A DNA stretch of 64,000 nucleotides from Clarkia xantiana subsp. parviflora (Eukaryota > Streptophyta > Magnoliopsida > Myrtales > Onagraceae), in contig JAPTYO010000018.1 of NCBI GenBank assembly GCA_036873135.1, positions 9,415,503-9,479,502 on the forward strand, in the 5' to 3' direction. A program made the translations under genes and the position numbers. The notes under the pieces were generated by a model. The model did not search any database and was not told the DNA's origin. It saw nothing but the letters and a program-made list of their open reading frames with translations. Shown here in pieces: positions 54,180 through 64,000 of the stretch (the first letter of the stretch is position 1; every line of letters starts with the position of its first letter).

Positions 54180-55165
54180 TGGTATGTGTGGTATTGCTAG
54201 ACCAAAGATACGCTCTTGGTGGGCGTTGAATACTGTTCACGAGATACGCTCCCGGAGGGCACCAGTAGTTAGAGCAAAGATACGCTCTAGGTGGGCGTTG
54301 AATACTGTTCACGAGATACGCTCCCGGAGGGCACCAGTAGTTAGACCAAAGATACGCTCTAGGTGGGCGTTGAATACTGTTCACGAGATACGCTCCCGGA
54401 GGGCACCAGTAGTTAGACCAAAGATACGCTCTAGGTGGGCGTTGAATACTGTTCACGAGATACGCTCCCGGAGGGCACCAGTAGTTAGACCAAAGATACG
54501 CTCTAGGTGGGCGTTGAAACTGTTCACGAGATACGCTCCCGGAGGGCGTCGAAGCTGTTCACGAGATACGCTCCCGGAGGGCACCAGTAGTTAGACCAAA
54601 GATACGCTCTAGGTGGGCGTCGAAGCTGGTAGTTTGAAATCTACCTCAAGATACGCTCTTGGGGGCGTCGAATCTGGTAGTGTTTTTTCTACCTCAAGAT
54701 ACGCTCTTGGGGGCGTCGAATCTGGTAGGTTGCAAATCTACCTCAAGATACGCTCCTGGGGGCGTCGAAGGTCGTAGTTTTAGAAACTACTCTAAAGATA
54801 CGCTCTTGGGGGCGTCGAAATTCGTAGTTTTTGGAAACCACTCTCAAGATACGCTCTTGGTGCGTCGAAGGTCGTAGTATAGAAACTACTCTCAAGATGC
54901 GCTCTCGGGGGCGTCGAGGGTCGTAGTATGAATACTACTCTCAAGATACGCTCTTGGGGGCGTCCAGGGTTGTAGTATAAAAACTACTCTCAAGATACGC
55001 TCTTGGGGGCGTCGAAGGTCGTAGTATAAAAACTACTCTCAAGATACGCTCTTGGGGGCGTCGAATCTGTTCGCGGGATAGGCTCCCGGAGAGCACAGGG
55101 TTCGTAGTTTTTGGAACTACTCTCAAGATACGCTCTTGGTGGCGTTGAAGGTGTTGTTGACTTGA
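54180..55165. repeat. Compound minisatellite of element G
   Basis: At 54190-54620, 67-bp units combine GATACGCTCTAGGTGGGCGTTGAA (split by small variants) with CACGAGATACGCTCCCGGAG and GGCACCAGTAGTTAGACC. At 54620-55165, units of 48-52 bp are built on AAGATACGCTCTTGGGGGCG and TCGTAGT spacers. It is the inverse of the array in C, with the same two unit types in the same relative order. The core GATACGCTC is constant. Confidence 0.92.
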
Positions 55166-55446
55166 CGTCATATCTGTGTAAGGATAACTCAATGATTATA
55201 TCATCTCCTTCTTTAAAAAATACTTTTGAGTAACTTCTACTTCATTAGGAGCATTCAAGGCTTTATGTACACAAGGGATGCCTTGGGTGGATCAAGGCAT
55301 CCTTTGGAGGAAATCAAAGATAGTTGTAGAGTTGGAGTAACTTCGTGAGTTCTCCTTCTCAAAAGTTGTTTTTGGAAAACTTAAACAATTATATGTAATG
55401 ACTTGAAATAACTTCAAGGATATGGTCTTTTGCTTGTGCTTTCTTC

Positions 55447-58400
55447 TTAGACGTAGTACTTCTTTAGGTGTTCCCCACTGAAGGTGTTTGTGGAGATATA
55501 CCCGTCCCCATCCTCGAGGCGGTAAGCATTTGCGTATGGAACTGATGCTATCTTATATGACCCTTCCCACTTTGGAGATAATTTTCTGACTTGGTCTAAG
55601 TGTGAGAATTCGTTCTTCCTGAGCACTAGTTCTCCTATGTGGAATTGCCTTTCCTTGACTTGGCGGTTGTAATATCTTGCGGATACTAGGCGCATTCGAG
55701 GCTGTGCTTCTTCTGAATTCCATCTTTTATCCTCCACCATGTCTAAGTCTAAGAGCCTTGCTTTGTTGTTCTCGTGCTCTTCAAAGTACGTGGTTCTTAG
55801 TGATGATACCGCCATTTCTGCTGGTGCCACCGCTTCGGTCCCGTATACTAGGCCAAATGGTGTTTCTCCTGTGGCTATCTTCGGTGTTGTCCGCATTGCC
55901 CAAAGAACATTTTCCAGCTCATCTACCCAACTTCCCTTGGTAGCATGGAGTCGTTTCTTTAGGCCGTCTAGTACTATTTTATTTGCCGACTCTACTTGCC
56001 CGTTTGTCTGAGGGTGCTTTACTGATGCGAAGCGGTGCTCTATATTCAGCCTTTCGCAATACCATTGCAATTTCTTGCTCTTGAATTGTGGGCCATTATC
56101 ACTTATTATTGCCTTTGGGACTCCGTACCTCGAGACAATGTGAGATTGAATGAAGTTAACGACTTGCTCGTCTGTTGTCTTTCCCATTGCCTTTGCTTCT
56201 ATCCACTTGGAGAAGTAGTCTATTGCTACTATTATGCAAGTTTTCTGCCCTTTTGTTCTTGGTAGGGGGCCTATCAGATCGATCCCCCACTGTGCGAATG
56301 GCCAAGCTCCCGAGATGGAACTTAGCTTTGCTGCTGGGGCTGTTATATTTCTGGAGTACCTTTGGCAGTGATCACATTTTTGCACCAAGTCTGCTGCTTC
56401 TTTGCTCATTGATGGCCAATAGTATCCTAGGTTGTAGACCTTCCGGATTATTAATCGTGCTCCTTCATGGCACCCTGCATCTCCTTCATGGAGTTCTGCA
56501 AGTACTCTCTCTGTTTCTGGGTATGTTATGCATTTGAGGAAGGGTGTGGAGTACCCTTTCTTGTAAAGTTCATTATCCATCACTGCATAATTTCTAGCCA
56601 TCCTTTCGATCTTGACTGCCTCTACTTTATCCTTTGGGAGTTTTCCTTCCATGATGTATTGACGCATTGGGGTCATCCAGGCTTCTGCTTCATCTATTAC
56701 TAGAACCTCCATTTGTTCTATCACTGATTGCATTCTTTGTTCTACAAAGTGAACCTCTTTGCCTGCTTCTACCCCTAGGGCTAGTTTACTTAAGGCGTCT
56801 GCCTCTTGGTTTTGTTCTCTTGGGACTGACTCAATGTCGAAGCTTTGGAAGCTCTATATTAGGTCCCTGGCTTGCTGCAAGTACTTCTGCATGTTTTCAG
56901 ACTTTGCAGTGTAGATTCCTTTCACTTGATTGACAACTAGTTGAGAATCGCATTTAACTCTTAGGTGCTTTGCTCCTACTCCTTTGGCTATTCTCAGGAC
57001 TGTTATCAGTGCTTCGTACTCAGCCTCATTGTTCGTTGCCTTAAAGGTAAGTGCCATGGCATAGCGCAGAGGTATGTCGCTATTTGGTGGGTATAGTAAG
57101 AGGCCTGCACCTGAACCTCCCCCGTTGGACGACCCATCGGTATGCATCTTCCACAACTCTTCTGGTTGTTTTTCCTGACAACTACTCGCCTCCCTTGTGT
57201 TTTTGATTTCTCCCAAGTCTTCATCTAGATTAATTCCGGTGAACTCGGCAATAAAATCTGCTAGAGTCTGCCCTTTTATAGCTGTTCTGGGGCAAAGTGA
57301 ATACGAAACTCACTTAACTCAATTGCCCACTTGGTCAGTCTTCCCGATGTGTCTGGTCTTTGGAGGAGGTGTTTCAATGGTTGGTCTGTAAGGACTGTTA
57401 CCTCATGCCCATGAAAATACGGTCTCAACTTCCTTGCAGATATAATCAGTGCATAGAGGTACTTTTCTATTGGCAAGTAGTTGATCTCGTACTTTGCCAA
57501 TGTTTTACTTACGAAGTATACCGGCAATTGTGCAGCGTTTTCTTCTTTTATTAGTACCGAGCTTACTGCCACGTTGCTCACGGAGATGTAGAGGTAGAGG
57601 GGCTCCCCTGGCGTAGGCTTTGCTAGGGGTGGTAGTGTCTTTAGATGTTGTTTGAGTTGTTGGAAGGCTTCTTCACATCTTGGTGTCCATTCGAACTTCT
57701 TGTTTGCCCTTAGTACCTCAAAGAAGGGTAATGCTTTGTCTCCTATTTTGGACAGGAATCTGTTAAGAGCTGCCAACCTCCCGTTCAGTCGTTGAACCTC
57801 TTTGTGCTTGGTAGGTGACTGCATTTCTTCAATTGCCTGTAGTTTTTCGGGGTTTACCTCTATGCCCCGCTGACTTACCATGAAGCCTAAAAACTTCCCT
57901 GATTGTACCCCAAATGCACATTTTTTCGGGTTTAGGCGGACTTGGTATTGCCTCATTCTCTCAAACGTTGAGCGAAGGTTCTCCACATGGTCTTTCTTCT
58001 CTTTGGATTTGACGATCATGTCGTGAAAGGCATCACCGTGTAATGGTATATCTCGCTATTAGCGTAGAATGCTGTGTGAGGGGCGTTCGCAGGGGCCATT
58101 TTTATTTGGTTATATCCTGAGTATGCATCCATGAAGCTCATTAGTTGGTGACCTGATGTTGCATCCACTAACTGATCTATTCTTGGTAGTGGATATGAGT
58201 CCTTAGGGCATGCTTTGTTTAGGTCGCGATAATCGATGCACATTCTCCAACTTCCCCCCTCCTTCTTTACCAGTACTGGGTTTGCCACCCATGTTTGGAA
58301 TCTAATCTCCTTGATGAAATTTGCTTTCAATAGCTTTTCCACTTCTTCCTGGATAGCTATCTTTTTGCTTCCTCCCATTGGCCTTAACTTTTGTGTTATT

Positions 58401-58475
58401 GGTCGCGTTGCCGCGTCTATGTTGAGCTTGTGTGAAATTACTTCTTCTGATATTCCTGGCATATCGCTTGGTGAC
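55447..58475 (-). pseudogene. pol: pol of element G (RT active site deleted, stop and frameshift)
   Basis: On the minus strand it reads from the F junction (SPSDMPG, 58475) through the RT N-terminal motifs (58462-58016). A deletion of about 95 bp then joins VMPF to the sequence after YVDD, removing the catalytic aspartates. RT thumb and the degenerate first RNase H continue at 58019-57276, to a one-base loss near 57290. The second RNase H is at 57216-56854, with a TAG in place of a lysine codon at its end. Integrase (56733-55447, 428 codons) is open, with CDHC, GIDLIGPLP, SDNGPQF, QVESANK and PKWEGSYK. Everything before SPSDMPG lies beyond F. Confidence 0.92.
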
Positions 58476-59359
58476 TGATGGATATACGCCCAATTTGAAC
58501 CCGTTGACTTCCAAACCGTTATATTTTTATCGTCCCATTACCGATTGTAAATCGAAACTTTAACCCGAACACTTCGCGAACACATCAACGGCTCGGACGA
58601 GGCCGGAGCGCTCGTCCGGCCGAGGCAAACTCACCTAGGTGAGGTTGGGTGGCCACACCCGACCTCCCCTAGGAGAGATCGGGTCAGCCGACCCGATCTC
58701 TCCTAGGGGAGATCGGGTTGGCCAACCCGATCTCTCCTAGGGGAGATCGGGTCGGCCAACCCGATCTCTCCTAGGAGGGATGGGGTTGGCCAACCCCATC
58801 CTCCTTGGGAGGGGTTGGGTGCCCTCACCCAACCCCTACCCTTGGGGGTCGGATTTCTCCTCCTCCAAGGGCCCCTGCGCCATTTTCGGACACCCATACT
58901 CGGTTCACGTCGCCTACCTTCTCCGTATCCTAAGGTCTTAATTGTACACTTAAAGGTTAATTAATTGTGTTTAAAGGTTAACGATGTCATTAAGCCACCT
59001 TAATGACACCGTTGCCTATAAATACCCCACCTTCACAACTCAGTTGATCATCTTGGCAATTTGGATTATTTTGCTCTGACATCTCTCTAGTTTATCTCTC
59101 TAAAAAGAATACTGACTTAGGCATCGGAGAGGGTTCACCAGGCACCACCCCCCCCCCCCCTCCGTGTCTGGTACTGCCCCTTCTGCAGGGTAGAAGGAGA
59201 GAAGAGACAAAGGAAGGAAGGAAGGAAGGAAGGAAGGAAGGAAGGAAGGAAGAAGATAGGCTAAGACAGGGCAACTCAGAAATACCGGATCACATACATC
59301 CCCAGTAAGGAGCGAGATCAAAACCGACCACCCGTTGACCTAGATCTCATAACCTAACA
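58476..59359 (+). repeat. 5' LTR of element F
   Basis: An 884-bp repeat starts TGATGGATATACGCC and ends ACCTAACA. It is longer than the C LTRs because of about six stacked palindromes (58640-58830) and a GGAA microsatellite (about 59211-59252). It has the TATA box CCTATAAATACC near 59016, GCATCGGAGAGGG near 59120 and GCCCCTTCTGCAGG near 59175. Confidence 0.93.
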
Positions 59360-59360
59360 C

Positions 59361-59378
59361 TTGGCGCCGTCTGTGGGC
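59361..59378 (+). other. Primer binding site of element F
   Basis: TTGGCGCCGTCTGTGGGC follows the LTR after one C, as in element C. Confidence 0.87.
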
Positions 59379-59410
59379 TTCGGACAGAAAGCCTAATTAT
59401 CACCAGCTAG

Positions 59411-62400
59411 ATGGCAGGCGTATATGTCATTCATGGGGGTTACGGAGCTGGAGGAGAGTCAGCGAATGCCAGAGAAGCATATATGGCAGAGTTAGGGGCT
59501 CCTAAGCCAAAAGAAGAACAAGCAGAAGGAAAGAGAGAAGACATAATAGAATTTTCAAGAAGAGACATGGAGCATGTGTTACCAGACAACAAGGATGCCC
59601 TGGTCATAACAATGAAGATCACTGATATGGACATTGGGAGAATCCTAATAGACAGTGGAAGCTCACCCAACATCATTAGCAAGAAAGTCCTCAACATACT
59701 AGGAGTAAGGCCAAGTAGCATAAAACAGGTTCACTCCCCCTTGATAGGATTTTCAGGAGAGCCAACATACCCACTGGGGGCAGTCACACTACCTGTGACA
59801 CTGGGTACAGGCCAGAGGCAGCTAAAGATTCATGTCCCATTCTTCATCACAGAAGAAATGGAGGAGTACAATGGGGTCCTGGGTATCACTACAATCAACA
59901 AGTGGGGTATGGTACCATCAACACTACATCAGAAAATGAAATTCCCCACAGGCCAAGGAATAGGGGAAGTAAAAGGTAACCAGAAGGTAGCAAGGAAATG
60001 TGCAAGGATTGCACTAGGCAAGAGGAAGAAAACAAGAGAAGTCCTACTAGTAGATGAGGACCCAAGAGAAGATCATGGAAGACCAGCCCCCATGGAGGAA
60101 CTAAAAGAGATACTCATAGAAGAACCCGATAGGAAGGCCAAAATCGGGACTGCCTTATCTCAGGAAGAGGAAAACCACTTAGTAGCTTTACTAAGGGAAT
60201 ACAAGGATCTGTTCGCCTGGTCACCAAGCGATATGCCAGGAATATCAGAAGAGGTAATCTCACACAAGCTCAATATAGACGCGGCAACGCGACCAGCAAC
60301 ACAGAAGGTGAGACCAATGGGAGGAAGCAAAAGGATAGCTATCCAAGAAGAAGTAGAAAAGCTACTAAAGGCAAAGTTCATCAAGGAAATCAGATTCCAG
60401 ACATGGGTGGCAAACCCAGTACTGGTAAAGAAGCCGGGGGGAAGTTGGAGAATGTGTATTGACTATCGTGACCTAAACAAGGCATGCCCAAAGGACTCAT
60501 ATCCGCTACCAAGAATAGATCAGTTAGTGGATGCAACATCAGGTCACCAACTAATGAGCTTCATGGATGCATACTCAGGATACAACCAGATAAAAATGGC
60601 CCCCGAGGACGCCCCTCACACAGCATTCTATGCTGATAGTGAGATATACCATTACACGGTGATGCCTTTCGGACTCATAAATGCTGGAGCAACATATCAA
60701 AGAATGGTCAACAAAATCTTTGGGGACATGATAGGGAAGACAATGGAGGCATATGTGGACGATATGATAGTCAAATCCAGAGAGAAGAAGGACCATGTGG
60801 AGAACCTTCGCTCAACATTCGAGAGGATGAGGCAGTACCAAGTCCGTCTAAATCCGAAAAAATGCGCATTTGGGGTGCAATCAGGAAAATTTTTAGGCTT
60901 CATGGTAAGCCAGCGAGGCATAGAGGTAAACCCCGAAAAACTTCAAGCAATTGAAGAAATGCAGTCACCTACGAAGCACAAAGAGGTTCAACGACTGAAC
61001 GGGAGATTGGCAGCCCTTAACAGATTCCTATCCAAAATAGGAGACAAGGCATTACCCTTCTTTGAGGTACTAAGGGCAAACAAGAAATTTGAATGGACAC
61101 CGAGATGTGAGGAAGCCTTCCAGCAACTCAAGCAACACCTAAAAACACTACCGCCCTTAGCAAAGCCTACACCAGGGGAGCCCCTCTACCTCTACATCTC
61201 CGTGAGCAATGTGGCAGTAAGCTCAGTGCTAATTAAAGAAGAAAACGCTGCACAATTGCCGGTATACTTCGTAAGCAAAACATTGGCAAAGTATGAGATC
61301 AACTACTTGCCAATAGAAAAGTACCTCTATGCACTGATTATATCAGCAAGAAAGTTGAGACCGTATTTTCATGGGCATGAAGTAACAGTCCTCACAGACC
61401 AACCATTGAAACACCTCCTACAGAGACCAGACACATCGGGAAGACTGACCAAATGGGCAATTGAGCTAAGTGAGTTTCGCATTCATTTCGCCCCAAGAAC
61501 AGCCATAAAGGGTCAGGCTCTAGCAGATTTTATCGCCGAATTCACTGGAATTAATCCAGACGAAGACTTGGGAGAAGTCAAAACTACACGCGAGGCAAGT
61601 AGTAGTTAGGAGACACAATCAGAAGAATTATGGGAGATGCATACTGATGGGTCATCCAACGGAGGAGGTTCAGGTGCAGGCCTCTTACTATACCCACCAA
61701 ACAGCGATACACCTATGCGCTATGCCATGGCACTTACCTTTAAGGCAACAAACAATGAGGCTGAGTACGAAGCACTAATAACTGGCCTGAGAATAGCCAA
61801 AGGAGTAGGGGCAAAGCATTTAAGGGTCAAGTGTGATTCTCAACTAGTTGTCAATCAAGTGAAAGGAATCTACACTGCAAAGTCCGAAAACATGCAGAGA
61901 TACTTACAGCAAGCCAAGGACCTGATAAAGAGCTTCCAAAGCTTCGACATTGAGTCAGTCCCAAGAGAACAAAACCAAGAGGCAGACGCCTTAAGTAAAC
62001 TAGCCTTAGGGGCAGAAGCAGGCAAAGAGGTTCACTTCGTAGAGCAAAGAATGCAATCAGTGATAGAACAAATGGAGGTTCTAGCAATAGATGAAGCAGA
62101 AGCCTGGATGACACCAATGCGACAATACATCATGGAAGGAAAGCTCCCAAAAGATAAGGTGGAAGCAGTCAAGATTGAAAGAATGGCTAGGAATTACGCA
62201 GTGATGGACAATGAACTCTACAAGAAAGGATACTCCACACCTTTCCTCAAATGCATAACATACCCAGAAACAGAGAGAGTGCTGGCAGAACTCCATGAGG
62301 GAGATGCGGGGTGCCATGAAGGAGCACGGTCAATAAGCCGAAAGGTCTACAACCTAGGATACTATTGGCCATCAATGAGCAAAGAAGTAGCAGACTTGGT

Positions 62401-63337
62401 ACAAAAATGTGATCACTGCCAAAGGTACTCCAGAAATATAACAGCCCCACCAGCAAAGCTAAGTTCCATCTCAGGAGCCTGGCCTTTCGCGCAATGGGGG
62501 ATTGATTTGATAGGCCCCCTACCAAAAACAAAAGGTCAGAAGACTTGCATAATTGTTGCAATAGACTACTTCTCCAAGTGGATAGAAGCAAAGGCAATGG
62601 GGAAGACAACAGACGACCAAGTCGTCAATTTCATCCAATCTCACATTGTCTCGAGGTACGGGGTGCCAAGAGCAATAATAAGTGACAATGGCCCACAATT
62701 CAAGAGCAAGAAATTGCAGTGGTATTGCGAAAGACTGAATATAGACCACCGTTTCGCATCAGTAAAGCACCCTCAGACAAACGGACAGGTAGAATCGGCA
62801 AACAAGATAGTGCTAGATGGCCTAAAGAAACGACTCCACGCCACCAAGGGAAGTTGGGTAGATGAGCTGGAAAATGTTCTATGGGCAGTGCGGACAACAC
62901 CAAAGATATCCACAGGAGAAACGCCATTTGGCCTAGTATACGGAACTGAAGCGGTGGCACCAGCAGAAATAGCTGTACAATCACTGAGGACCAAGTACTT
63001 TGAGGAGCGTGAGAACAACAAAGCAAGACTTTTAGATTTAGACATGGTGGAGGATAAAAGGTGGAATTCAGAAGAAGCACAGACACGAATGCGCCTTGTC
63101 TCGGCAAGATACTACAACCGCCAAGTCAAGGAGAGACAATTCCACGTAGGAGAACTGGTACTAAGAAGGAATGAGTTCTCACACTTAGACCAAGTCAGAA
63201 AATTATCTCCGAAGTGGGAAGGACCATACAAGATAGCGTCAGTTCCCTACGTAAACGCGTACCGCCTCGAAGATGGGGAGGGGTATATCTCCACAAACAC
63301 CTTCAGTGGAGAGCACCTAAAGAAGTACTACGTATAA
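59411..63337 (+). pseudogene. pol: pol of element F without gag; one internal stop codon
   Basis: The ATG at 59411 opens directly at the Gag/protease boundary (MAGVYVIHGGYGAGG). Protease LIDSGSSPNI lies near residue 80. RT has FMDAYSGYNQIKM, MPFGLINAGATYQR and YVDD at 60752-60763 (residues 448-451). The first RNase H (about 61080-61540) lacks the usual acidic residues. A TAG at 61607-61609 stands where G has CAG. Beyond it the frame continues unchanged into the second RNase H (TDGSS, NNEAEYEAL, CDSQL, QEADALS) and integrase (CDHC at 62407-62418; D, D and E motifs; PKWEGPYK) to TAA at 63337. Without the stop it would be about 1308 residues. It is otherwise undamaged, so it is either recently inactivated or expressed by stop suppression. 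Confidence 0.9.
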
Positions 63338-63634
63338 GAAGAAAGCACAAGCAAAAGACCATATCCTTAGTTTCATATTTCACATTTTGCGTGTTCCAGC
63401 TTTCCAAATTTTCAAAAAACAACTTTTGAGAAGGAGAACTCACGAAGTTACTCCAACTCTACAACTATCTTTGATTCCTACAAAGGATGCCTTGGTGCAC
63501 CAAGGCATCCCACGTGTACAAAAACATGCATGCTCCTAAGGGAGTACAAATTACTCAAAAGTATTTTCCAGTGAATGTATTGGTATAATCACGAAGTTAT
63601 CCTTACACAGATATAACTTCAAGTCAACGACAGG
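63338..63634 (+). other. Post-pol spacer of element F
   Basis: Non-coding sequence (AACAACTTTTGAGAAGGAGA, GTTACTCCAACTCTACAAC) is shared with C (19140-19390) and, inverted, with G (55165-55440). Confidence 0.75.
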
Positions 63635-64000
63635 TTCGACGCCCCCAAGAGCGTATCTTGAGAGTAGTTTTCATACTACGACATTCGACGCCCCCAAGAG
63701 CGTATCTTGAGAGTAGTTTTCATACTACGACATTCGACGCCCCCAAGAGCGTATCTTGAGAGTAGTGTTCATACTACGACCTTCGACGCCCCCAAGAGCG
63801 TATCTTGAGAGTAGTTATTACACTACGACCTTCGACGCACCAAGAGCGTATCTTGAGAGTGGTTTCCAAAAACTACGAACTTCGACGCCCCCAGGAACGT
63901 ATCTTGAGAGTAGTGTTCATACTACGACTTTCGACGCCCCCAAGAGCGTATCTTGAGAGTAGTCATTACACTACGAACTTCGACGCACCAAGAGCGTATC
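63635..64000. repeat. Minisatellite of element F (runs off the window)
   Basis: Units of about 48-52 bp contain CGACGCCCCCAAGAGCGTATC and TTGAGAGTAGTTTTCATAC, the same first unit type as in C and G. At least seven units are visible. Confidence 0.9.

Larger units (their letters stand above)
50779..64000 (-). mobile_element. Element G: gypsy element on the minus strand, interrupted by F, continuing beyond the window
   Basis: The 3' LTR lies at 50779-51502. It is followed to the right by the conserved 3' tail, the antisense gene (+), the minisatellite and pol (minus) up to 58475, where element F inserted with duplication GTGAC (58471-58475). The remaining 5' part of G should lie beyond F, outside the window. 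The presumed left target duplication is TGTAC (50774-50778). It is the same family as C and F, by LTR ends, 3' tail and minisatellite. Confidence 0.88.
58476..64000 (+). mobile_element. Element F: gag-less, pol-bearing gypsy element nested in G (3' end outside window)
   Basis: The 5' LTR (58476-59359), PBS, a 33-bp leader and then directly protease-RT-RNase H-integrase, followed by the family minisatellite. The target duplication GTGAC is visible on the left only. No gag sequence lies between PBS and protease. It is the same family as C and G. Confidence 0.93.

Noticed and set aside
54142..54594. Open frames of 104-139 codons
   Set aside because: Shadow frames of the G minisatellite.
1..64000. 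Endogenous pararetrovirus or envelope-bearing retrovirus
   Set aside because: No movement protein, coat or envelope-like frame; the extra genes are antisense and intron-bearing, and the domain order is that of Ty3/gypsy Tat elements.

Overview
The window comes from a flowering-plant nuclear genome, most likely a eudicot; I cannot name the species. Two things show this. There is one spliced host gene (acireductone dioxygenase, seven coding exons, plant-like protein). It is surrounded by nested Ty3/gypsy LTR retrotransposons of the Tat type: a PBS starting TTGGCGCC, a degenerate gypsy RNase H followed by a second active-looking RNase H, and an extra gene antisense to gag-pol. Nothing here is prokaryotic.

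Layout. 1-10589: element A (+), Tat-type with gag-pol broken by stops, a short minisatellite, a spliced antisense gene (aORF) and the 3' LTR. 10590-12389: LTR remnants H (+) and J (-). 12451-31885: element E (+, TSD GTACC), which has gag, protease and an antisense aORF but no RT or integrase. Element C (14955-23428, TSD AGGAT) is nested in E, and a 3.33 kb segment spanning the C/E boundary is duplicated in tandem (23011-26341 and 26342-29674). 31891-33452: non-coding flank with a hAT-like end and a fold-back element. 33453-38204: the ARD gene, with two clear Mutator-like fold-back elements (9-bp TSDs) and one older one in its introns. 38593-48327: a hAT-like element split by the young retrotransposon B (38744-47461, minus strand, TSD GTTAT). 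49186-50773: a copia-type LTR with its PBS and some internal sequence. 50779 onwards: element G (minus), interrupted at 58476 by its relative F (+), which runs off the window.

How the parts relate. Every Tat-type unit whose 3' half is visible has the same plan: gag-pol in one direction, a spliced aORF in the other, and a family-specific minisatellite where the two converge. The coding parts are divided among copies. C carries gag, protease and then a second Gag-like module with a zinc knuckle where RT should be. F starts directly at protease and has no gag. E stops after protease. B has lost most of RT, RNase H and integrase through three deletions that all keep one 990-codon frame open. The window therefore looks like a population of complementary, mutually parasitic retroelements. 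The most unusual single item is the Gag-protease-Gag' reading frame of C (17506-19131). The intact three-exon antisense gene of G with its own TATA box (52049-53810) is the clearest view of the aORF.

All boundaries, TSDs and splice sites were read by eye. Family names rest on motifs, not on database searches.
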